Assembly (NCBI RefSeq): GCF_963576675.1
Contig: NC_088918.1
Coordinates: forward strand, 58,671,501-58,735,500
Length of the DNA: 64,000 nucleotides
Origin: Euphorbia lathyris
Taxonomy: Eukaryota > Streptophyta > Magnoliopsida > Malpighiales > Euphorbiaceae
Direction of reading: 5' to 3'
Part shown: positions 34,760 to 44,743 of the stretch, one piece after another
Layout: each line of letters begins with the position of its first letter
Numbering within the stretch: position 1 is the stretch's first letter
Program-made: the position numbers and the translations under genes
Notes under the pieces: generated by a model
Database searches by the model: none
Seen by the model: the letters and a program-made list of their open reading frames with translations, nothing else
What the model was told of the DNA's origin: nothing

Positions 34760-36288
34760 ACGGTGGATATAGGAATAGCTAATATATCTCTAGCAATTAA
34801 TTGCAATGTAGGATACTTAAAAGCTTGTTTCCACCAACCCAATATATTGAAATCCTTAGACTTTCTAGGTATAAAACTCTCTTCTAAGTACGAGTCTAAT
34901 TCAGACTTAACAACATTTTCCCCATCTGAATCATTATCAAGAAACTGCTCATACGGTTCTGGTTGATAGTATTCCTCAATAGGTGGAAGAATATTGGAAG
35001 ACTTAGACTCAAAACATGAATTACTAGCATTATCCATATTGACTCGACTAGCATATTCAACAATCAAATCATCACAAATATCTCTAACCTTTTTGATCCT
35101 AAGTTTTGCCTCTTCCTCACCATACAAGATAGGATAATAACACTTCATCAATTTTAGCTTATACCTAGGATCCAACAATATTGCAACACCCATAACACCA
35201 TGTATTTCATCCCAATACTTGTCAAACTTTGTAATCATTTTGGAAGCCATAACCTTAAAATACACTACACCACAAGTCATCCATCCATTAAGTGCTACTT
35301 TAACGTCACATATCTTAGGAAAAAACAAATTGGTAGTTGGATAGTTTGTCCCGGAAAATATTTCAGTGACAACATAAAACAGCAGCAGTATGCGGAGTCA
35401 TCACATAAGCAAACCTAATCAAGTAAATAATAAGAAAACTTAATATCGACAATCTAAAAATATTAACCAATAAACAAGTTTCATAATATAAATTTACCTG
35501 ATAATTCGGCTCTGTAAACTCCATGATTCATCAACATAATGTGCTGTAACAACCATGTAACCTTTCTTTTGATTGCTAGTCCACAAATCAGTTGTAATGG
35601 CAACTCTACTGTTGTTACTCTCAAATAACTTCATCATTTTGGATTTCTCAAACTCATACAACTTCATGACATCAGATTTAGCTGTAGTACGAGATGGCAT
35701 CTTGAAGCATGGTTGAAGAGAACTTACAAAGTCTCTAAACGGCTTATATTCAGTTACCATGAATGGTAGCTCATTCATGATAATTAATTTAGCTAACTTA
35801 ATTCTAGAAACCTCTTGATCAAAGACAATTCCACTCCCGAGCACTGTTTTGCCACCACTATCTGTGCCAATTTTCAAAATTTCTTGTTTGATATCTTTTG
35901 ACTTTTTTCGTGGACATCTTTTGAGATGTTCACGCAAATGAGTTGTCCCGTCATTTGTTGATCCTCCAAGTTTCTTCTTACAATGATGACATACTTCTTT
36001 GACTTTGCCATCAATGGTTTCAAGATCAAAATCATTCCATACAACTGATGTACGAGCTCTTTTGGATCCCAACTTTACTTGTGGCTCTGTTGCATCAGAT
36101 GATTCTATTGGTTTTGAAGATGCGGTTGGTTTTGATGATGCGGTTGGGTTTGATGATGTCGTTGGGTTTGAAGATGCCGTTGCTTGTGTCACGCTCAAAG
36201 GTTCATTTTGCTCCATGGATTTATCAATATCTTGATTATGGGAAAGCTTGTCTAATAACTGCTGACTAACGTCATCAACTGCTTTCAT
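34760..36288 (-). pseudogene. hAT-2 transposase, 5' coding part, internally deleted
   Basis: Starting at the ATG at 36288 the frame has an N-terminal Ser/Pro/Thr repeat (six-residue unit like TASSKP). A BED finger follows (C100-x2-C103, H117, H121, C125), then a hAT catalytic block with TTDLWTS and YMVVTAHYVDESW, reaching a GT donor near 35500. Coding resumes near 35375 with VTEIFSGTNYP and runs through ILGWWK to IPISTV at 34764, where the retrotransposon begins. The roughly 200 residues that normally lie between (the middle of the catalytic domain) are missing, so this copy lost function before or independently of the retrotransposon insertion. Confidence 0.85.
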
Positions 36289-37464
36289 TTTAGCACCTAA
36301 AAAAAAGTCATAGAATTAAAGCATAAGCTACTGGAATGAAGGAAAGTTAAGCAGCTGGCATACTTCCAAATATCAATCCCAGCTGGCACATCCAAAAAAC
36401 TTTAACACAAATATTCATCAAAAATTCTATTGCTTCTGTATATTCAATTAGAATATATGCCAAATTTACCATTTTGGCACCACTTGGATAACCCTTAATT
36501 TGGTTTTCGAAGGAAAGAAAACCACCAAACAAAAATGGTTTGACCAACTTGAAATATATTGAAATCTTCATCATGTCTCAACAATTAAGATGCTTAAACT
36601 TGCAATAGTCAAGTCCACTGATTGATAAAACATAAAGAAATTATAAAAGAGTATGTATTATGTATATTAATTCCAAGCACCAACTAAAACAGAATGTTAC
36701 TAATGATCTTTCTTTCAGTTGCTCAAAGTCTAGAAACGACCAAATTCAACAAGCCATAATTTTACCTTGCCTAATAACAGAGCAATATACTGTAAAGCTC
36801 ATTACAAATTTACAATCCCTCACCTCACATGCCAGATTTACCGTATATATCAGTAATAACACCCATCCAAACAGAAGGTTAAACTATAGGTGGCGGGGAC
36901 AAAAGAAGAACATACAACAGTGGGAATAGTAAATCCAAAGGATATTAAGATTGGGAGCAGGAAGTATTAAACATCATGAATCCAGAACATATTAAACAAG
37001 TATTTATGAACATATATATATATATTCTCAACTAATTTTCAACCTTATATAAATATATACCCGATTGGCGGCGGCGATGCGAGGTCGGAGTGGTGGTGAG
37101 AGGTCGGGGTGGTGGTGTGAGGTTGGGGTGGCGTCGTGCGGTGTGCGAGATTGGCGGCAGCGATGGAGGAGCAGAGAAGATGAAGTGGAGATTGGCGGCG
37201 ACGATGGAGGAGCAGAGAAGATAATGGGTAGAGACACAGAGAAAGCAGGAGATAATCTAGGAAGGAAAGGATTCAAGGAATCGTGTTTTTAGGTTAACAA
37301 AAGAAAATAATTAATTTTGAAAAAATTATAATATTTTTTAATTAATTAGTGAATGGTTGATAAGAAATAGAAGTGGTTCAGATGGTTAAGATGTTTGGTT
37401 ATGTATCAACTGGTCAGAGGTTCGACCCTCCTCATTCACATATATTTTTCAATTTCATGTTTAA
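36289..37464. other. hAT-2 5' untranslated and subterminal region
   Basis: Non-coding. 37065-37230 is a purine-rich GGCGG/GATGGAGGAG-type repeat stretch, with a duplicated segment around gattggcggc and gatggaggagcagagaagat. This may be the leader of the transposase transcript. The tRNA-like segment at 37372-37440 lies within it. Confidence 0.5.
37372..37440 (+). other. tRNA-like segment with Pol III box A/B resemblance
   Basis: The sequence agtggttcagatggttaag resembles a tRNA D-arm (box A region), and about 40 bp later gaggttcgaccctcc resembles a T-arm (box B, GGTTCGAnnCC). It does not fold into a complete standard tRNA by eye (no convincing acceptor stem), so it is more likely a SINE head or tRNA relic than a gene. 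Confidence 0.35.
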
Positions 37465-37651
37465 ACGGGGTTTAAACGGGGAATCCCCGTCGGGGCATTA
37501 ATGGTACGGGTACGGGGATCCCCGCGGGGCGGGGATACCATTTCCCGTACCCGCCTACGGGGACCATATTGGTCCCCGTTCCCCGTCCCTGCCAAAAAAC
37601 GGGGCGGGGCCCCGACGGGTACCGGTATTCTCCGCCCCAGTTGCATCCCTA
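37465..37651. repeat. Right G/C-run subterminal repeats and terminus of hAT-2
   Basis: Blocks such as cggggatccccg and ccccgcggggcgggg alternate in both orientations up to the terminus TTGCATCCCTA, matching the left end in reverse complement. Confidence 0.8.
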
Positions 37652-37977
37652 GTTGTGTTTGAAGCTTTGCTGAACTGGGTACCATGAATTCCAACTCCTG
37701 TTGAAACACAATTTCCACACTGAATTTTGATTATGAAAAAAATATTATAAGAAAAATAATATTCCATAATTAGTTTTAATATTGAAATTAAATGATTGAT
37801 TTGTTTGGACTAATTATTTGTTAAGTGTGTTTGATTAAATGAAAGAAAGAAAGGAAATTAAATTAAGGCTTTTAAGTGGACCAAAAGCCCAAGAGTCATT
37901 CTGGCCAAATAGCTGAAAGGATCCAGAAGCAAAGACCATGCCAAGAAGTGTGACTTGTCCCAGAAGATGAAGATCAA
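37652..37977 (-). pseudogene. Ty3/gypsy relic (part 2) and undefined DNA
   Basis: The first ~50 bp resume, on the - strand, the pre-protease region interrupted by hAT-2 at 14168. The remainder (to 37977) is AT-rich and shows no recognisable motif. Position 37978-37982 (ACCAT) is the target duplication of the SIRE element. Confidence 0.4.
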
Positions 37978-37982
37978 ACCAT

Positions 37983-39323
37983 TGTTGAAACACCTTTCCA
38001 CATAATTTTGATTTGACAAAATTGTTTAAGTATAAATTATAACACATATTCTAAACACACTAAGGTTAAATGCTTTGATTTATTCTACTAATGTGTTTGT
38101 TCAATATTGAGTATAAATGTTATAAGTCATAAGAATTGGAAGGCCCAAGCCCATTGAGGAAGCCAAGGCCCAAGTCAAACAACTCAGTACACTCGGCCCG
38201 CGTATGTCAAGACGTTGCCGTTTTGGACAAAAACGCAACTCAGCAAACGGAAGGATCTAGAAGACCTTCGGGAACAACTTCAAAATGAAGCTGCTGAGTA
38301 GTCTCGACAAAGCGTACAAGACAGCATCTGGTAAAGGAAAACTTCCAGACAAAGTGTTTCCTCTTTTAGAAAAGTTCAGACGACACAGTATGCTGTCCAG
38401 TTGACTTTACCATAAAAGGAGAGACCATCTGCTGAGCTGACCGAGGACAGAAGATACACGATTGTGATTGGCCGAGAGCTCTGTGCAAGTCAGGATGACA
38501 ACGACACATAGCCGTTTCCCTCCAACGGTTATTTTGAAATTCGAAATGACCGAATGACCAGACATCTCTATAAATAGTGCCATCACAAGCTTCAAAAAAC
38601 ACATAACTTCATCAAGCCATTACGCTGTCCAAATCTCTACAAGTTCTGCAAGCAAGAAGCAAAGCAAAATTCTTACACTACATTTTCATATCTGTGTAAA
38701 AGTCTAGAGTGATTGTAAATCGTCTAAAGTGTCTTAGCACATCTTTGTATTAGGACAAAAACACTTATCATTTCTAGAGATAGAAAGGAGAGGCTGAGTA
38801 CTCGATTTTAAGTACTCAGCGGAGAGATTAGGATTGAGTAGAAGTATAGAGGAAGGTACTCTTGTCATACTCAATTGCTGATATTGTAAAAGGTTTGAGG
38901 CTCTACCTTTAAAGAGCTCAGTAGAGGATTCGAAATCTCGAAAGTGTTCCGGGGACAGGACGTAGGCTTAGAAGAAGCCGAACCTGGATAAATCTGCTGA
39001 GTGAAGTATTTCTAAACCTTAACTCCTTATTTATATTGCTTGCTTTAAATAATCAAAACTGACCAAGTAAAGAGGTCAAGTTGAGTTGTGCGCGTTGAAC
39101 GTCTGAGCTCAGGAATAGACTCTAAGTGCTATTTCCTGAGTCAAGCTAAGAAACTGACCTAGTCACCTGTTGACTAAGCCAGTAATTTGCTGTTTACTCA
39201 GCGCCGCTGTTGAAACCTTTTTCTTTAGAAAAAGAAGTCTGCCTAAATTGCGAAAAAAAGTTTAAATAGTTCCTAACCCCCCCCCCCTTGGAACTATACT
39301 TGCAACTAAACAAGGGACCAACA
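37983..39323 (+). repeat. 5' LTR of the SIRE element
   Basis: 1341 bp, TG...CA. A TATA box (TATAAATA) lies at 38569-38576, placing transcription start near 38600. A C-homopolymer near 39280 differs in length from the other LTR. Confidence 0.95.
38569..38576 (+). promoter_or_regulatory. TATA box of the SIRE 5' LTR
   Basis: TATAAATA in a gacatctctataaatag context, the expected position about 590 bp into the LTR. The same motif is at 48675-48682 in the 3' LTR. Confidence 0.75.
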
Positions 39324-39325
39324 AG

Positions 39326-39337
39326 TGGTATCAGAGC
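39326..39337 (+). other. Primer binding site of the SIRE element
   Basis: TGGTATCAGAGC, complementary to the 3' end of initiator methionine tRNA, begins two bases after the 5' LTR. Confidence 0.92.
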
Positions 39338-39385
39338 TTAAAAGCTCACTATAAAAGGTCTAACAACTTTGAGCTGATCCCTACC

Positions 39386-41125
39386 ATGGGCGAAAACAGC
39401 ACTCGGTTTCTCCCTGGAAACCAAACAACTCAAATACTGCCTGAGGGGCTGTCTATTACTAGGCCTCCCCTGTTCTTCGGGTCAAACTATACATTCTGGA
39501 AGAATAGGATGAAAAACTTCATTCAGGCTACAAACATGAGTGTCTGGCTATCTATAGTCCAAGGGCCGTTTGTACCTGTCGAGGTTGTGGCTGGCCAAAC
39601 AGTTATAAAAGCTGAGGCCAAATAGACAGAAGATGATCTTAAGAAGCTTCAGAACCATGCTTCGGCTATTAATATGTTTCACTGTGCGCTCGATGCTGCA
39701 GAATATAACAAAATATCAGGTTGTGAGTCGGCACAAGAGATCTGGAAAAATCTGGAAGTCACCTACGAGGGAACAAACGAAGTAAAAGAATCCAAGGTGA
39801 ATCAGCAGATGAGACTGTACGAGCTGTTCGAGATGAACAATGATGAGGGCATTTCAGACATGAACGCAAGGTTCACCAACATCATTAATGAGCTCAAGAG
39901 ACTTGGGAAAATCTTCACTGAGGAAGAACAAGTCAAAAAGATACTCAGGAGTCTTCCAAAAGACTGGCAAGCAAAGAAGACAGCTGTTGAGGAAGCTCAG
40001 GATTTAACCACCTACAAATATGACGAACTCATCGGTTCATTGCTGACCCATGAGATATCCATGAAAAACTTTGAGGTGAAGGAAAAATCTGATGACAAGA
40101 AGCAGAAGTCACTTGTCATGAAAGCTGACTCCACTGACGGGAGTTCAACTGATGATGAGGAGATGGCCATGTTCACAAGAAAGATGAAGAGGCTGTTCAG
40201 GAAGAACGACAAATATTCTAAAAAGCCTTACAAAAAGTTTGATAAGTATAAGGCTGACTCAAGCGACAGCAAATACAGAAAGGACAGCTCAAAGCCCATT
40301 ACATGCTTTGAGTGCCATCAAGCTGGCCATATTAAGTCAAACTGCCCCACCCTGAGGAAAGACAAGAAGAGTGGGAAGAAGGCAATGGTGGCTACTTGGA
40401 GTGACAGTGATGAATCTTCATCAACCGAAATTGAGGCCACCGAGTCAGCAAAGATATGCTTTATGGCTGAAGAACTTGCTGAGCCATGCGTCTCTGAGCA
40501 TGCTGACCCATCCATCGCATCAGATGATGAAGAACAAGCAAATGAGGTAATTTCTCTTCCCCAGCTCAGAAACGATATGGTTAATGCCCTGAGTGATCTC
40601 TATACAATTGTTAAGAAGTGTAATAAAAAGGTTAGAGCACTCAGCAGGCGCTGTGACGAAGTGGAAGAGGTCAAACTGAGTGACCTCAGATACCTTCTTC
40701 AGGACAATTCGACTCTGCATGATAACATGAAGATCATGCATGAGTATGTCTCTGAAGTCCAGTCAGTTTCAAAGAAACTGAGGAAGGACGTCACAACTAT
40801 CCAGAACCAACTAAAGGTTCCTAAGAAAAATAACATTCCTCTGAGAACTCAGTACCAAGGTACTCAGCAGAGATGGAATCCCCAGCGAAAAGTCCAGTGT
40901 GACTTTTGTGGGAAGTTAGGACACACTACTAAAGTGTGCTGGCACGCTCAGCACTGGGGTGCTGACAAGTCAGTAAAAAATCCTAAACAGAAGGTCAGTT
41001 GTGACTTCTGTGGAAAGAATGGCCATACTGTCCATGTATGTCGCCATAAAATAAAATATGATGCTATACCTGTTGCACCTAACAAGTCAGGACCCAAAAA
41101 GAATTGGGTACCTAAAAGTAACTAG
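39386..41125 (+). pseudogene. SIRE gag with three zinc knuckles
   Basis: The frame starts at ATG 39386 and is interrupted once by TAG at 39623-39625, then runs open to TAG at 41123-41125 (580 codons overall). The N-terminal half is the copia Gag fold (FFGSNYTFWKNRM near the start, later a QQMRLYELFEM region). A CCHC knuckle CFECHQAGHIKSNC lies at 40304-40345. Two further CCHC knuckles, CDFCGKLGHTTKVC (40898-40939) and CDFCGKNGHTVHVC (41000-41041), lie near the C-terminus, so there are three in total. Gag packages the element RNA and builds the particle. The early stop would truncate Gag to 79 residues unless read through. Confidence 0.88.
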
Positions 41126-41130
41126 TTACA

Positions 41131-44100
41131 ATGCAGGTAAGCCTGAGATGTGCCGAGAAGTCAAAGATGTGGTATATTGACAGCGCATGCTCAAGGCATA
41201 TGACGGGTGATGAAACTCAGTTCATCACGTTTGAACGTAAACAAGGAGGGAGCGTAAGTTTTGGAGACAACAAGAAGGGTAAGATAGTAGGCTCAGGAAC
41301 CATCGGAGGTAACCCTACTATTGAATCTATCTCCCTAGTCAGCGGACTCAAATATAACTTACTCAACGTAGCTCAGCTATGTGACAATGGGAGAAAAGTT
41401 ATATTTGATGCTACTGGATGTAAAATATACGAGGGTAAAACTAATGAGTTAATCTTAACTGCCCCTCGGATAGATAATGTCTTTATGCTAGACTTAGAGA
41501 AAAAGTTTTCAAAAACTGTGTGCTTAGTAACAAAGGAAGAAAATTCCTAGCTATGGCACAGGAGACTTGGTCATGTAAGCATGAACCTCCTGGCCAAACT
41601 AGCAAGAAAGCAATTGGTTGAGGGACTGCCTGAACTTAAATTTCAAAAAGATCAATTATGCCACGCTTGCCAAGCTGGAAAACAAACCAAACAATCTTTT
41701 CACAGCAAAAACATTGTCTCAACTAAACGTCCGTTAGAATTACTACACTTGGATCTCTTTGGTCCAGTCCAGCCGCTGAGTCTGGGTGGAAGAAGATTTT
41801 CTTTGGTCATTGTAGATGATTTCTCTCGGTATACGTGGGTTATCTTGCTGACCAGCAAGGATGAGACCTTTGAGACATTTTCAAATTTGGTTAGAAAAAT
41901 TGAAAATGAAAAAGACCTAAAATTAGCTCATATCCGTAGTGATAATGGTGAAGAATTCAAAAATCAAAAGTTTGTTGAATTCTGTGAAGCCAGCGACATT
42001 GACCACAATTTTTCTGCTCCTAGAACACCTCAGCAAAATGGGGTTGTAGAAAGGAAGAACAGAACTCTGGTTGAAATAGCCAGGACAATGCTGGATGAGC
42101 ATAGGCTTCCAAAGTATTTTTGGGGAGAGGCTGTTAACACAGCATGCTACATTCTTAATAGGGCTCTAGTTAGACCTATACTCAAGAAAACCCCCTATGA
42201 ACTTTGGAAAGGACGAAAGCCCAATATTGGATACTTTCGTGCCTTTGGCTGTAGATGCTTTATTTTAAATACCAAAGATAGCTTAGCAAAGTTTGATTCA
42301 AAAGCTGATGAAGCTATCTTTTTGGGCTACTCAACAAACAGCAAAGCATACAGAGTTTTTAATAAGCGAACTCAAGTTTTAGAAGAGTCAATACATGTAG
42401 AGTTCGATGAAACTGACCCTGCAGGTAGATACCAGCCGCTGACCGAAGATGAACCAAACTCAGTAACCATCGCTGACTCAGAACCAGCTACTGAGTCATT
42501 CACGAAAAGGCTGACCAAGAGTAAGAGTGAACCTAAGATTACTTTTACTGACCCATCTACTTCTGCAGAGATTGTTGAAACAGGAACAGCACAAGACATG
42601 AATCTACCCAAAGAAATAAGGATTCCAAGAGGGCACTCCGAAAGTGCAATCCTTGATTCTGATGGGAATACCCTGATGATGAGGAATCAACTCAGGAAGT
42701 ACCTCAGCAATATTGCTTTCGTCTCAGTACAAGAACCGAAGAATTTCGCTGAAGCTGAGTACGATGAATTCTGGATGAACGCAATGCAAGAGGAGCTCGA
42801 TCAATTTTGAAGAAATGATGTATGGGAGTTAGTGCCTCAGCCAAAGAGTCAAAAGACCATCGGAACAAGATGGGTCTTCAGGAACAAGATGGACGAACAA
42901 GGAAACGTAGTCAGGAACAAAGCAAGGCTTGTAGCTCAGGGCTACAGTCAGCAAGAAGGTATAGACTACGGTGAGACCTTTGCCCCAGTGGCAAGGCTAG
43001 AGGCAATTAGAATACTGTGTGCATATGCATCTTACATGAACTTTAAATTATTCCAAATGGATGTCAAAAGTGCTTTTCTTAATGGAGTTATAAACGAGGA
43101 GGTTTATGTAAATCAACCTCCAGGTTTTGAGGACCCTAAGTTCCCAAACCATGTTTACAAACTCAAAAAGGCTCTGTACGGCCTCAAGCAAGCACCACGT
43201 GCTTGGTATGAGAGGCTGACCAGTTTCCTGCTGACTAGAAATTATGTCAGGGGTAAAGCTGATACAACCTTATTTATTAAGAAAAAGGGTAAAGATACCC
43301 TGCTGGCCCAAATTTATGTTGATGATATAATATTTGGTGCAACTAACGAATCAATGTGCAAGGAGTTTAGCAAACAAATGCAGACTGAGTTTGAAATGTC
43401 TATGATGGGAGAAGTCAACTTCTTCCTCGGTCTTCAAATTAAACAAGGAAAGAATGGCATCTTCATCAGTCAAGCCAAATATGCCAAGGAGATCTTAAAG
43501 AAATATGACTTGGAAAATTGCAAGCCAATATCCACTCCTATGGGCACTGACACTGTCCTCTGCGCTGATGAGAATGGTAAGTCAGTAGACAGCAAGTTAT
43601 ATCGAGGTATGATAGGCTCTCTACTTTACTTAACAGCCAGTAGACCGGACATTCAGTTTTCAGTATGCTACTGTGCTAGATATCAATCTAACCCTAAGGA
43701 ATCTCATTACATTGCTGTAAAAAGAATCCTTAGATATTTGCAAAGCTCAGTGAACGCAGGTTTGTGGTATCCAAATACTCATGATTTTACACTCATCGGA
43801 TACACTGACGCTGACTATGGACGAGATAAGCTGGAACGTAAAAGCACCTCTGGAGGATGCCACTTTTTAGGAAGCTGCCTTGTATCCTGGTTCAGCAAAA
43901 AGCAGGCGTCAGTAGCCTTGTCCACCACTGAAGCTGAGTACATTGCTGCTGTTCAGTGTGTCGCTCAGGTCCTATGGATCAAGCAACAACTTGAAGATTA
44001 TGGTGTTCAAACGAAGACAATTGAAGTCAAATGTGACAACAAAAGTGCAATTGATCTGTCCAAGAACCCAATTCAACACAGCAGAATGAAGCATGTCAGC

Positions 44101-44214
44101 ATCAGACATCACTTCATTAGAGATCATGTACTCAAGGGTGAGATCAAGCTGACTTTTGTCCCAACGGACGAACAGCTTGCGGATATCTTCACGAAGCCAC
44201 TGGCTCGTGAGTAG
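41131..44214 (+). pseudogene. SIRE pol: protease, integrase, RT, RNase H
   Basis: Begins in a frame different from gag. Protease motif is WYIDSACSRHMTG, with alanine where the family has the glycine of D-S-G. The pre-integrase LWHRRLGHVS block follows, then the integrase HHCC end (LCHACQAGKQ), catalytic D in VIVDDFSRY, D in RSDNGEEF and E in GVVERKNRT. RT has the [11 protein letters not shown] and IYVDDIIFG motifs. RNase H has GYTDADY and STTEAEYIA. In-frame stops are TAG at 41548-41550 and TGA at 42808-42810. The final stop TAG is at 44212-44214. The protein would copy and integrate the element. Confidence 0.92.
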
Positions 44215-44743
44215 TTCAGCATACTGAGAGAAGCAATTGGTATGTTTAATCCTCTTCAGTAAATTCCTGTGCTAAATGAATATTGAATGCTGAGTGAATT
44301 ACATGCTGAATGATTTATTGTTTGCTGAGTATCTCATTGAAACTGACTGAATATACAATACTGAGTACACTTGCACACTGAGTAAAATAGTTTAAGACTT
44401 AAACTTAAAATCATTCTTAGATATTGCACTGACCACTCAGAATATCAAACGCTTGACATTCTAAATACTGAGTGATTAATCCGTTAGCATACATACAAAG
44501 CACGCGTATAGCCTAGGATGACGTACTCGCCGTAATGTGTCATAAATGCCAGGATCCTTATCGATACATGATCCCAAGGCAAAACTGACACATGGATTTG
44601 GTTAAGATCCACACCGTTCAACTCGTCTATAAATTATGGGCATTTCCCCATCTTTTACTCTTTACGCTTAACAAATTCTTAAGGCTAAGAAATTACTCAA
44701 ATTTCTCTCTCTCAAATACCTCTATTCTCTCCATCTTAGAAGA
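44215..44743 (+). other. Spacer between pol and the env-position ORF
   Basis: Non-coding, with five CTGAGT hexamers between 44290 and 44473. The second half looks like a promoter and leader for the next ORF. Confidence 0.6.
44628..44636 (+). promoter_or_regulatory. Candidate internal TATA box for the env-position ORF
   Basis: TATAAATTA lies about 115 bp upstream of the ATG at 44744. It is followed by a T/C-rich stretch (ttttactctttacgctt) and a CT-rich leader (tttctctctctc) like a plant 5' UTR. This suggests a separate mRNA for the downstream ORF; there is no direct proof. Confidence 0.45.

Larger units (their letters stand above)
14169..37651 (-). mobile_element. hAT-superfamily DNA transposon (hAT-2), split by a Tat retrotransposon
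   Basis: Perfect 8-bp target duplications GTTGTGTT flank the element at 14161-14168 and 37652-37659. Ends are TAGGGATGTAAACGG at 14169 and ...TTGCATCCCTA ending at 37651, followed inward by dense GGGG/CCCC-rich subterminal repeats (14185-14335 and 37465-37640). Without the 19,745-bp retrotransposon and its 5-bp duplication the hAT is about 3.7 kb. Its transposase is on the - strand, internally deleted and cut by the retrotransposon. Confidence 0.93.

Noticed and set aside
39321..39340. tRNA gene at the tggtatcagagc sequence
   Set aside because: It is the 12-nt primer binding site directly after the LTR, with no tRNA body.
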